Under the pieces are notes generated by a model. It saw nothing but the letters and a program-made list of their open reading frames with translations. It was not told the DNA's origin and searched no databases. Shown here in pieces: positions 34,601-42,185 of a DNA stretch of 64,000 nt (the first letter of the stretch is position 1; the number at the start of each line of letters is the position of its first letter). The position numbers and the translations under genes are program-made. Source of the stretch: JBGANR01 sp044222225 (lineage in GTDB: Bacteria; Actinomycetota; Actinomycetes; Mycobacteriales; Mycobacteriaceae); contig JBGANR010000017.1 of assembly GCA_044222225.1 (NCBI GenBank), positions 54,081 through 118,080 on the forward strand. The letters run 5' to 3'.

Positions 34601-35782
34601 GTGGCTGAGGGGCGGTCGCGAACGACGTCGGCGGCCGACCGGGTTCTTGTGCTGTGTACGCGCTTCATCGGTGCCGGATACCTCGGATATGCGTTTGCTC
34701 TCATTCCGCCGATTCGCGATGGCTGGCCACGGTTCGTGCCGTGGTGGTCCGTGGGTGCGGTCATCGCCGCGCTGGGGACTGGTATCGCGATGGGCGCTGT
34801 CACCCTGGCGCGTGTTCCGCGGCTCGCGACGATCAAGACGATGGCGAACGCCGCCATCGTCGGCTATCTCCTTGTCTTGGTCACGATACCGATCGGCTGG
34901 AAAGGGCCCCTATACCCAGCGGGCCCTGGCCTGTGGTTGGCGGTCTTTCCTGGTCTCCCGGCCCTGACGGCGGCGATCGTGTGGCCGCCGAAGCCCGCCT
35001 TGGTGTACCTCGTCGTTGCCACCACCGGTGTTCAGTGGATTCAGATCTTGCTGAGTGAACCCGGCACGCATCCCCCGCTGTACGTCGAGGTGACGTTCTC
35101 ATTCATGTTCTGCCTGGTGTTCGTCGCGGCGGCGATCATCGCGGCGCGCACGGGGCGCGTCATCGACGAGGTGGCGGCGACATCGCATCGCGCCGTCGCG
35201 CTGGCCGCGGCCGCCGACGCGCGGGAGGTGGAGCGCGAACGCTTCGGCGCGCTCATCCACGACGGCGTCATGTCGTCGCTGCTGGCCGCGGCGCGGCTCG
35301 GCGCGGTGCCGGAGGTCGGGAACCAGGCGGAGTCGACACTGGATCAGCTTGACCACCTCGGCAGCGGTGCCGTTGAACCCGCGGAATACGACATCGATGG
35401 CGCAGCGGCGATCATCCGCAATGCGGCGACGGCCGTCGACCAGCGTCTCGACGTCACTGTTTCCCGAGAACGGGGAGGTGCTCTGCCCGGCGACGTCGTC
35501 CGCGCGGTCGCCGCGGCGACGGCGGAAGCCGTCCGCAATGCACGACGGCACGCGGGGTCCGGCGCCACCTGCCGCGTCGAGATCGCGGCCGGCGAGTCGG
35601 CGTTGCGGGTGACGATCATCGACGACGGCCGCGGTTTCGATCCGAGAACGGTGCCGCGACATCGGTTGGGCCTGGCCGTATCGGTGCACGGGCGCATGCG
35701 GCAGCTCGAGGGTGCGGCGGCGGACGTCGTCTCGGCTCCCGGACGGGGTACCAGCGTCACGCTTCGCTGGGGTCGCGCATGA
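34601..35782 (+). CDS. Array sensor histidine kinase A6
   Basis: A 393-residue kinase with His220 in GALIHDGVMSSLLAAARLG, N-box AEAVRNARRHA, G1 IIDDGRGFDP and ending SAPGRGTSVTLRW. GTG 34601 is chosen because GGGAGG lies 7 bp upstream and because A7 has the same arrangement and the same first residues (V-x-EGR-x-RT). The frame is open upstream, with an ATG at 34565 as an alternative. Confidence 0.84.
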   Translation: MAEGRSRTTSAADRVLVLCTRFIGAGYLGYAFALIPPIRDGWPRFVPWWSVGAVIAALGTGIAMGAVTLARVPRLATIKTMANAAIVGYLLVLVTIPIGWKGPLYPAGPGLWLAVFPGLPALTAAIVWPPKPALVYLVVATTGVQWIQILLSEPGTHPPLYVEVTFSFMFCLVFVAAAIIAARTGRVIDEVAATSHRAVALAAAADAREVERERFGALIHDGVMSSLLAAARLGAVPEVGNQAESTLDQLDHLGSGAVEPAEYDIDGAAAIIRNAATAVDQRLDVTVSRERGGALPGDVVRAVAAATAEAVRNARRHAGSGATCRVEIAAGESALRVTIIDDGRGFDPRTVPRHRLGLAVSVHGRMRQLEGAAADVVSAPGRGTSVTLRWGRA

Positions 35783-36891
35783 CGGGCGGCAGGCGCCGGG
35801 ACGTCCGGGAACTGCTCGGTATGGCGACCGTCGGGGCGCGGCGCTGGGTCGTACCGGCGTACTGCCTGACGTTCGCCGTCGTGATCAGCGGCACGCGTCC
35901 GGTGGCCGGGATCTGGGCGCTGTCCTGGGTCGCCCTCGCCATGCTCACGGCGGCCTGCGCGATCATCATGTTCGCCGACGGCGATCCGCTGCCGATGTGG
36001 GCGACTGTGGTGCTCGGCGCAGCGGGACCCGTCGCGCTCGGTCTTGTCCTCATTGATCTGCCGGGGCCTTTGACACAGGGGGCCGCGACCTGGCCGTTGG
36101 GGGCTGCGACCCCCGTCTACGCGTACGCCTGTGTGCGCGGCCGGATCGCCGTCGCGTGGACGGGGCTCACGATCATGGTCGGGGAGGTGAGCCTGTGGGC
36201 CTACCTCACTTTCGGCGATCCGTTCGCCGCCACGCGACACGTCGTCGACTACGCGGTGATCATCATGGCCACTTTCTTCGCGCTGACCATCCGCCCTGCC
36301 GCCGTCACGATCTTCGCGCTGCAGGAGCGGTCCAGCGACGAAGTCGTCCGGGAGGCCGCCGCCCGGGCCGCGCTGGAGGAGCGGGACGCGCAGTTGCACC
36401 GACTCGATGAACTGGCGCGTCCGCTGCTGCGACGGATCGCCGCTGCCGCCGCTGCCGCGAGGGTCGCCGTCATGGCCGGCGAGCGCAAGGCCGTGGCGGG
36501 TCGCATGGCCGGTGACGCCGAGTTGACTCCTGAGGAGCGTGCGGCCTGTGCGTTGCTCGAGGCGCATCTGCGGGACACTTTGCGGGCTCGGGTGCTGGTG
36601 GACGACGAGGTGAGCGCAGCTGTCCGGTCGGCGCGCAGTGCCGGAGTCGAGGTGGTGTTGCTCGATGACGGCGGTGGTGTGCAGTGGGGTGAGCCGTTGC
36701 GTGCGGCGTTGCTGCCTCATCTGGCGGCCGCGAGTGGCGGCAAGGTGACGGCTCGCGTGTTGCCGGCGGGTCGGGCTGTGGCGATGACGGTGCTCGTGAC
36801 GGCGCCCGGTGCGGGGTCGGATGAGACCGAGCGTTCTGAGTACGACGCCGATGGAGCGCTCCTCGTGCCGGGGGCCGGTGCGCCGGGCTGA
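35779..36891 (+). CDS. Array partner membrane protein B6
   Basis: A 370-residue B protein from ATG 35779 (ATGA overlap). It has DVRELLGMAT, MFADGDPLPMW, QERSSDEVVREAAARAALEE, the H-less helix and a 30-residue alanine-rich insert before LTPEERAACALLEAHLRD. The C-terminal domain ends with RSEYDADGALLV, where Ser replaces the usual Tyr of RYEYD. It is convergent with the lower-GC protein 32 bp downstream. Confidence 0.72.
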   Translation: MTGGRRRDVRELLGMATVGARRWVVPAYCLTFAVVISGTRPVAGIWALSWVALAMLTAACAIIMFADGDPLPMWATVVLGAAGPVALGLVLIDLPGPLTQGAATWPLGAATPVYAYACVRGRIAVAWTGLTIMVGEVSLWAYLTFGDPFAATRHVVDYAVIIMATFFALTIRPAAVTIFALQERSSDEVVREAAARAALEERDAQLHRLDELARPLLRRIAAAAAAARVAVMAGERKAVAGRMAGDAELTPEERAACALLEAHLRDTLRARVLVDDEVSAAVRSARSAGVEVVLLDDGGGVQWGEPLRAALLPHLAAASGGKVTARVLPAGRAVAMTVLVTAPGAGSDETERSEYDADGALLVPGAGAPG

Positions 36892-36923
36892 CGGTCCCAG
36901 CGCCGTGGCAGGTGCCTTTGTCG

Positions 36924-38147
36924 TCAAGAGTCCCGGGTTTTCGCCACGACGACGCCTTCCGGGTCGGTCGGATCCCAGCGAGAGTCACGCCCTGAAGATC
37001 CGCAGGTGACATGCAAGATCTTCTTCTCAGAGTCGTTCGCATTGCGGCACCTGTACGGGAGTCCATCTACGGAGTCGGTACTCTTTCCATACAGAACGTC
37101 CAGTAGTCGCAACGCGTCGTCGCAATCGGTCTTGTCGTTACGGAGGTGGACGACGCCGGAGAAGCCTCTTCCAGTGAACTCTCCGCAGGTGGGTCCGTGG
37201 CCGAGCGCTAATTGTCGTGGGCATTGAAATAAGAATGCCGCCTGTGTGATTCGGAACGAGGCGGTCGTGGAATCCGCGAGGTCTTTTGCCGAGAGGCTGG
37301 AGATCTGATCGCGATGCTTCCGCAGCAGGGTCAACGTCTTTTCTTCCTTCGCGGTCGTCGCGCCCGGGCCGCTGATGACTTGGTCGAGGTCGGCGAGAGC
37401 CTTGGCTTTGTAGGCTTCTGGATCGTCTTGCGCCCTGCGAGATTCGGCCTCGCGTCCAGACCAGTACTCCTCGCCCGGCGTGTTAGCCCCTTCCAGTGCG
37501 GCTTGGCAGGTGCTGCGGCCGCTTGCTCGTAGCAGCTCACCTGATGGTTCTAGAGACGGCAAGGAGACCCTTCCGGAGACGTATCTGCGGACGGACGTCA
37601 AGCTCGGCGACAGTCGGGAGACGATGTCGCATACGGCTCGTGCAAAGCGGGCGTCCCCGCCTTCGGGTACGAAATGACTCGAGTGATCTCGGCTCAACGC
37701 CTCATCGATCGATTTCTGCATGAGGCTGGCGCCGTCGGTCTTCGATCCGGCGAACAGCGGGTCACTGAAGGTTTCATCCATGAGCTCCGAGAGTGAAATG
37801 AGCTTGCCGGTGCCGTCGTCGAGGACCGGCGTAAGGTATTGTTTCCGGACCATCGGTTCCCAATCGGAGTTCGGGCCGGAGTCGCCGGGGCAGGAAGAGG
37901 CTCCGGGCCAGATCGAGCGGGCCAGATCGGCCAGAGGATTGCCGGTCGGGCCGTAACGGGCGATGACGAAGACGCCGCCTGCGGCCATCGCCAAAGCGGC
38001 GACCACGAGACCTGCGAGGATCATGACGATTCGGCGGGGCGGCGGTGTGCCCGGGGTGGTCGTGTTCGAGGCCGTGGGTCGGGGCGAGATGACCGCCGTG
38101 ATTCTCGGGATCTGGGGCCGCGGGTCCGTACCTTCCATGTGTGTCAC
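36924..38147 (-). CDS. Hypothetical membrane-anchored extracellular protein inside the array
   Basis: A 407-residue protein I do not recognise. A proline/threonine-rich cytoplasmic stretch (1-38) is followed by one transmembrane helix, IVMILAGLVVAALAMAAGG, and then an extracellular domain of about 340 residues with several cysteines (for example SSCPGDS, STCQAALE, CDDALRLL, YRCRNAND, HVTCGSSG), possibly disulfide-bonded. Base composition and codon use are less GC-biased than in most neighbours, suggesting transfer. It lies on the opposite strand between pairs 6 and 7. It could be an accessory to surface sensing or an unrelated insertion. GTG 38147 or ATG 38138 may be the start. Confidence 0.6.
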   Translation of the reverse strand: MTHMEGTDPRPQIPRITAVISPRPTASNTTTPGTPPPRRIVMILAGLVVAALAMAAGGVFVIARYGPTGNPLADLARSIWPGASSCPGDSGPNSDWEPMVRKQYLTPVLDDGTGKLISLSELMDETFSDPLFAGSKTDGASLMQKSIDEALSRDHSSHFVPEGGDARFARAVCDIVSRLSPSLTSVRRYVSGRVSLPSLEPSGELLRASGRSTCQAALEGANTPGEEYWSGREAESRRAQDDPEAYKAKALADLDQVISGPGATTAKEEKTLTLLRKHRDQISSLSAKDLADSTTASFRITQAAFLFQCPRQLALGHGPTCGEFTGRGFSGVVHLRNDKTDCDDALRLLDVLYGKSTDSVDGLPYRCRNANDSEKKILHVTCGSSGRDSRWDPTDPEGVVVAKTRDS

Positions 38148-38416
38148 GCTGCCAGTTCAGTCGACGTCGGGGGTATCGCATCTTCAGGTGACATGAAGGC
38201 AGGAGCGGGTGAGTCGCGCGACGACTGGTGGTGGTCGTGGCGGTTCTATCCGCTCGTGGTGTCGTGCGGATGGATGACGATAGTGGGGACACATCCGCCT
38301 TATTGTGGTGTAGCTCGGGCGCCTGTGCCGGGTGTTCTCTGGCAACGAGATGGAGCTTATGGAATCGATGGTGGCCTGCGGAAGAGGTGTTGGTCGGATG
38401 CCTGGAAGGCTCCGGA
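38148..38416. other. Divergent intergenic region before A7
   Basis: 269 bp between the hypothetical anchored protein and A7, with locally lower GC. It must carry both promoters. A GGAAGG site ends 7 bp before GTG 38417. No repeat or small ORF convinces me. Confidence 0.45.
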
Positions 38417-39592
38417 GTGACTGAGGGGCGGCCGCGCACATCGTCAGCGGCCGATCGGGTTCTCATATTGTTTGCCCGCTTCATTTCAGCCGGATACATC
38501 GGCTATGCGGTCATTCTCATTCCGTCGATTCGGGATGGGTGGGGGCGTTTCGCGCTGTGGTGGTCGGTCGGTTCCATTGTCGCGGTCATGGGCACCGGGA
38601 TCGTGATGGGTCTCGCCACACTCAGCCGCTCGCCGAGTGTCGTCACGGTGAAATTGATGGCTAATGCCGCCGTCATCGGCTACCTGGTCACGGTGTTTAC
38701 AGTGCCTCTCGGGTGGGAAGGGCCGCTGTATGGGGCCGAGCAGTTCTTATGGCCGTGCATCATTCCCGGACTGCCGGCGTTGACTGCCGCGATCGTATGG
38801 CCGCCCGCGCGCACGCTGATTTTTCTCGTCGTGGCGTGCGTCGGGGCGCAGGTGGTCCAAACGCCGGTGCGCGAATCCGGTACGTACGCGCCGATCTATG
38901 GAGACATCTCGTTCGCTTTTATGTTCTGTCTCGGTTTCGTGGCGGCGGCGATCTTCGCGCTGCGCACCGGACGGATCATCGATGAGGTCACGGAGGCGTC
39001 CCATCGCGCGGTGGCGACAGCGGCCGCGGCTGATGCACGCAAGGTCGAGCGGGAGCGATTCGGCGCACTCATTCATGACGGTGTGATGGCGGTACTGCTT
39101 GGGGCGTCGCGACTGGGTGCCGTTCGGGAAGTGGGGACACAGGCGTTGTCGACGCTAGATCAGCTCGATCGACTCGGTAGGGGGACCGTGGAACCTTCTG
39201 AGTACGACGTCGTCTCGGCGATCGCCGTGGTCCGCAACGCCGCGACAGCGGTCGATCAGCGCCTTGATACGTCGGCGTTTATGGGGCCTGGCCAACCACT
39301 GCCGGGTGACGTTGTACGTGCCGTCGCCGCGGCGACGGCCGAAGCCGTTCGCAACACCGCGAAGCATGCTGGAACGGGAGTCCGATGCGCGGTCGACATC
39401 TGGGCGTCGGGATCGGGTATCCGAGTGACGATCACGGACAACGGCAGGGGTTTCGAGCTACAAAATGTGCCGCAGCATCGACTGGGGCTCGCCGTGTCTG
39501 TTCGCAGCAGAATGCTGCAGGTCAGAGGTACCGCTGAGATCGTCACGGCTCCAGGGCGAGGCACGGCGGTCACGCTTCGGTGGGGCACCTGA
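38417..39592 (+). CDS. Array sensor histidine kinase A7
   Basis: A 391-residue kinase with His220 in GALIHDGVMAVLLGASRLG and N-box AEAVRNTAKHA. Its G1 box is diverged, ITDNGRGFELQ, where the others have DDG-x-GFDP; the second Asp is Asn, so ATP binding may be altered. The end reads TAPGRGTAVTLRW. GTG 38417 follows GGAAGG. It is nearest to A6 throughout the membrane region (SIRDGWGRFALWW against PIRDGWPRFVPWW). Confidence 0.84.
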   Translation: MTEGRPRTSSAADRVLILFARFISAGYIGYAVILIPSIRDGWGRFALWWSVGSIVAVMGTGIVMGLATLSRSPSVVTVKLMANAAVIGYLVTVFTVPLGWEGPLYGAEQFLWPCIIPGLPALTAAIVWPPARTLIFLVVACVGAQVVQTPVRESGTYAPIYGDISFAFMFCLGFVAAAIFALRTGRIIDEVTEASHRAVATAAAADARKVERERFGALIHDGVMAVLLGASRLGAVREVGTQALSTLDQLDRLGRGTVEPSEYDVVSAIAVVRNAATAVDQRLDTSAFMGPGQPLPGDVVRAVAAATAEAVRNTAKHAGTGVRCAVDIWASGSGIRVTITDNGRGFELQNVPQHRLGLAVSVRSRMLQVRGTAEIVTAPGRGTAVTLRWGT

Positions 39593-40737
39593 TGTCCGGT
39601 GGTGCGCGTCGGGACGTTCGCGAGTTGTTGGGTATGGCGTCGTGGGGCGCGCGCCGGGGCGTCGTCCCCGCGTATGGGGTGACCTTCGCGCTGATAGTCG
39701 TCGATACCAAACCCGTTGCCGGAATATGGGCGCTCTCGTGGGTCGCTTTGGCGATTCTCACCGTCTCTTGCGCGATCATCGTGCATGTCGACGGCGATCC
39801 GTTACCGTTGGGTTGGACAGTGGTGCTCGGGATTTCTGGACCGGCCGCGATCGGTTTGATCCTCGTCGGACTTCCAGGACCGTTGACGGCGGGCACGGCT
39901 ATCTGGCCGATGGGGGCATCTGTTTCGATCTATACCTATGCGTGCGTGCGTGGAAGAATCGGTGTGGCATGGGTGGGAATCACGGTTATGGCGGTGGAGA
40001 TATGTCTGTGGAGCAGCTCATTTGGTGACCCGTACTTTGGATTGAGGGCCGCCGTATTCGACTACGCTCCGATGATTATGGCGACGTTCTTTGCCGTGAC
40101 CATCCGTCCCGCAGCGGCCACAATATTCGCACTCCAAGAGCGGTCGAGTGACGAGGTCGCACGTGAGGCGGCGGCGCAGGCGGTGTTGGAGGAGCGAGAC
40201 GCTCAACTACGACGTTTGGACGAGCTGGCGCGGCCACTGCTCCGCCGGATCGTCGCGACGACGACAGGTAGGCAGGTGGCGGATCAGACGCCTAGCTTGC
40301 GGCGGCACGACGACATGGAGCGCGACGATATTGATCCCGATGACGCCGAGTTGACTCCTGAGGAGCGTGCGGCTTGTGCGTTGCTTGAGGCGCATCTGCG
40401 GGACACGTTGCGGGCTCGGGTGTTGGTGGATGACGAGGTGAGTGCTGCTGTTCGGTCGGCGCGTAGTGCTGGGGTCGAGGTGGTGTTGCTCGATGACGGT
40501 GGTGGTGTGCAGTGGGGTGAGCCGTTGCGTGCGGCGTTGTTGCCTCATCTGGTGGTGGCGGATGGCGGGAAGGTGACGGCTCGGGTTCTACCGGCGGGTC
40601 GGGTTGTGGCGATGACGGTGCTTGTGACGTCTGGTGTGGGTGGGGATGAGATCGAGCGTTATGAGTACGACGCCGCCGGAGCGCTCCTCGACTCGCCGGG
40701 TGTCATCGGTGTGGATGAAGGTCCACGCCAGGTTTGA
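39592..40737 (+). CDS. Array partner membrane protein B7
   Basis: A 381-residue B protein whose ATG 39592 shares one base with the A7 stop (TGATG). Landmarks are DVRELLGMAS, VHVDGDPLPLG, LRRLDELARPLLRRI, a polar 38-residue insert rich in Asp and Arg, then LTPEERAACALLEAHLRD. The tail RYEYDAAGALLDSPG is longer than in the others. The last 350 bp use many T-ending codons and are about as similar to B6 as a recent duplication or conversion tract would be. Confidence 0.72.
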   Translation: MSGGARRDVRELLGMASWGARRGVVPAYGVTFALIVVDTKPVAGIWALSWVALAILTVSCAIIVHVDGDPLPLGWTVVLGISGPAAIGLILVGLPGPLTAGTAIWPMGASVSIYTYACVRGRIGVAWVGITVMAVEICLWSSSFGDPYFGLRAAVFDYAPMIMATFFAVTIRPAAATIFALQERSSDEVAREAAAQAVLEERDAQLRRLDELARPLLRRIVATTTGRQVADQTPSLRRHDDMERDDIDPDDAELTPEERAACALLEAHLRDTLRARVLVDDEVSAAVRSARSAGVEVVLLDDGGGVQWGEPLRAALLPHLVVADGGKVTARVLPAGRVVAMTVLVTSGVGGDEIERYEYDAAGALLDSPGVIGVDEGPRQV

Positions 40738-40845
40738 GGAGGGCCGCCGGGAACGAGCCCAAGATCGGCCTGTCGGCGTTCATCCAGATGGACGACACGA
40801 TGGGATTCCGGCCACGCGTTCGCGCTTATGTGCTGGTCAGGGCGG

Positions 40846-40865
40846 TGCCCCCCGCTCTGGGGGCA
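40846..40865. terminator. Stem-loop downstream of B7
   Basis: TGCCCCC (40846-40852) pairs with GGGGGCA (40859-40865) around a six-base loop, 108 bp after the B7 stop. There is no T-tract, so termination is only suggested; it would separate the array from the HTH gene that follows. Confidence 0.4.
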
Positions 40866-40988
40866 GGTAACTGACGTCTGTCACTGCCGCGCGTGTCGCC
40901 ATAAAGTTCCTTCCAATCGGACCCTCATCGCAGCAGCAGCGAGGGCATGGAACAAACGGCACCGGGGAGCCGAACGGAGGAGGAAGCG

Positions 40989-41261
40989 ATGACCGCCCTG
41001 ATGGTGGACGACCGGTACGAGACGAGGATTCTTGCCAAGCCGCAGCTCTCGAAGCGGGAGATTCAGGTGCTCCGGGAATGGCTCGCGAGCGATTCGAAGA
41101 ACGTGGTTGCGGGGCGGCTGTTCATATCGACGAGCACAGTGAACACCCACCTGACCCGTATCCGGACGAAATACGCCGTCGTCGGCCGCTCGGCGCCGAC
41201 GAAGGCCGCCCTTGTCGCCCGCGCGATCCAAGACGGGTACATCGACATCGACGACCTGTGA
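40989..41261 (+). CDS. Stand-alone LuxR-type HTH protein (no receiver)
   Basis: A 90-residue protein that is little more than a DNA-binding domain: LSKREIQVLREWLASDSKNVVAGRLFISTSTVNTHLTRI, then IRTKYAVVGRSAPTKAALVARAIQDG. It lacks any receiver. Its closest relatives in the window are the protein at 53448 and the C-terminal half of the array regulator at 18040, which share the IR-x-KYA-x-VGR-x-x-TK stretch. ATG 40989 has GGAGG upstream; an earlier ATG at 40947 is possible. It could compete with or heterodimerise with the array regulator. Confidence 0.78.
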   Translation: MTALMVDDRYETRILAKPQLSKREIQVLREWLASDSKNVVAGRLFISTSTVNTHLTRIRTKYAVVGRSAPTKAALVARAIQDGYIDIDDL

Positions 41262-41299
41262 CGGCGGCCGGAGCGATCCGGTCATGTCTGACGGGTGTT

Positions 41300-41346
41300 T
41301 CTCGAAAGGGGGTGTTTCTCGCCATGAGAAACACCCCCTTTCGAGA
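41300..41346. terminator. Strong bidirectional stem-loop between convergent genes
   Basis: A perfect 21-bp inverted repeat (41300-41320 and 41326-41346) with loop GCCAT, halfway between the HTH stop and the SDR stop. The arms contain AAAGGGGGTGTTTCTC. The stem is long and fully paired and has A/T at its base, which suits termination in both directions. Confidence 0.75.
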
Positions 41347-41357
41347 TACATCAAGCG

Positions 41358-42155
41358 TCAGAGCGGCGTGACGTACGCCCCGCTGATACCGCCGTCGACG
41401 AGGAACTCGCTCGCCGTGATGAACGACGAATCGTCGCTGGCCAGGAACGCGACCGCGGCGGCGATCTCCTCCGGACGCGCGAACCGGCCGAGCGGCACGT
41501 GCACCAGCCGGCGCGCCGCCTTCTCGGGATCCTTCGCGAACAGCTCCTGCAGCAGCGGCGTGCTCACCGGCCCGGGGCACAGCGCGTTGACGCGGATCCC
41601 CTCGCGCGCGAACTCGACGCCCAGCTCACGCGACATCGAGAGCACGCCGCCCTTGGACGCCGAGTAGGAGATCTGGGACGTCGCGGCACCCATGACGGCG
41701 ACGAACGACGCCGTGTTGATGATCGAGCCGCGACCCTGCGGACGCATGTGGCGCAGCGCCGCCTTGCAGCAGAAGAAGACGCTGGTCAGGTTCACCTCCT
41801 GCACGCGTCGCCAGGCGTCGATCCCGGTCTCGAGGATCGAGCCGTCGTCGGCGGGGGAGATGCCGGCGTTGTTGAACGCGATGTCGACGGATCCGAAGCG
41901 TTCGGCCGTCTGGTCGAACAGGGCGTTCACGCCGGCCTCGTCGGTGACGTCGGTGCGGATGAACGCGCCGCCGACGGATTCGGCCGCGGCCGTCCCGGTC
42001 TGCTCGTCGCAGACGTCGGCGATGACGACGATCGCGCCCTCGTGTGCCAGGCGTTGCGCGGTGGCGAGGCCGATGCCGGACGCGCCGCCTGTGACGACGG
42101 CGACCCGGCCCTCGAGCCGGTTGCTGACCAGACCCCCGAAGGGCTTGTCGGACAA
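41358..42155 (-). CDS. Short-chain dehydrogenase/reductase of the amine-catabolic cluster
   Basis: A 265-residue SDR with cofactor motif TGGASGIG, NNAG, catalytic Ser in INTASFVAV and YSASK. It is the last gene of the permease / glutamine-synthetase-like / amidotransferase / aldehyde dehydrogenase cluster on this strand, 30 bp after the dehydrogenase. An alcohol-oxidising SDR would supply the aldehyde if a gamma-glutamylated amino alcohol is the intermediate; that role is inferred. Confidence 0.85.
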   Translation of the reverse strand: MSDKPFGGLVSNRLEGRVAVVTGGASGIGLATAQRLAHEGAIVVIADVCDEQTGTAAAESVGGAFIRTDVTDEAGVNALFDQTAERFGSVDIAFNNAGISPADDGSILETGIDAWRRVQEVNLTSVFFCCKAALRHMRPQGRGSIINTASFVAVMGAATSQISYSASKGGVLSMSRELGVEFAREGIRVNALCPGPVSTPLLQELFAKDPEKAARRLVHVPLGRFARPEEIAAAVAFLASDDSSFITASEFLVDGGISGAYVTPL

Positions 42156-42185
42156 GGCGATTCCTTTCGTTTCAGCTCGTGCGTG

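Noticed and set aside
18040..41261. The kinase array as a prophage or integrative element
   Set aside because: No integrase, tRNA, attachment repeats or phage structural genes are visible, and most of the region has the same composition as the flanks.
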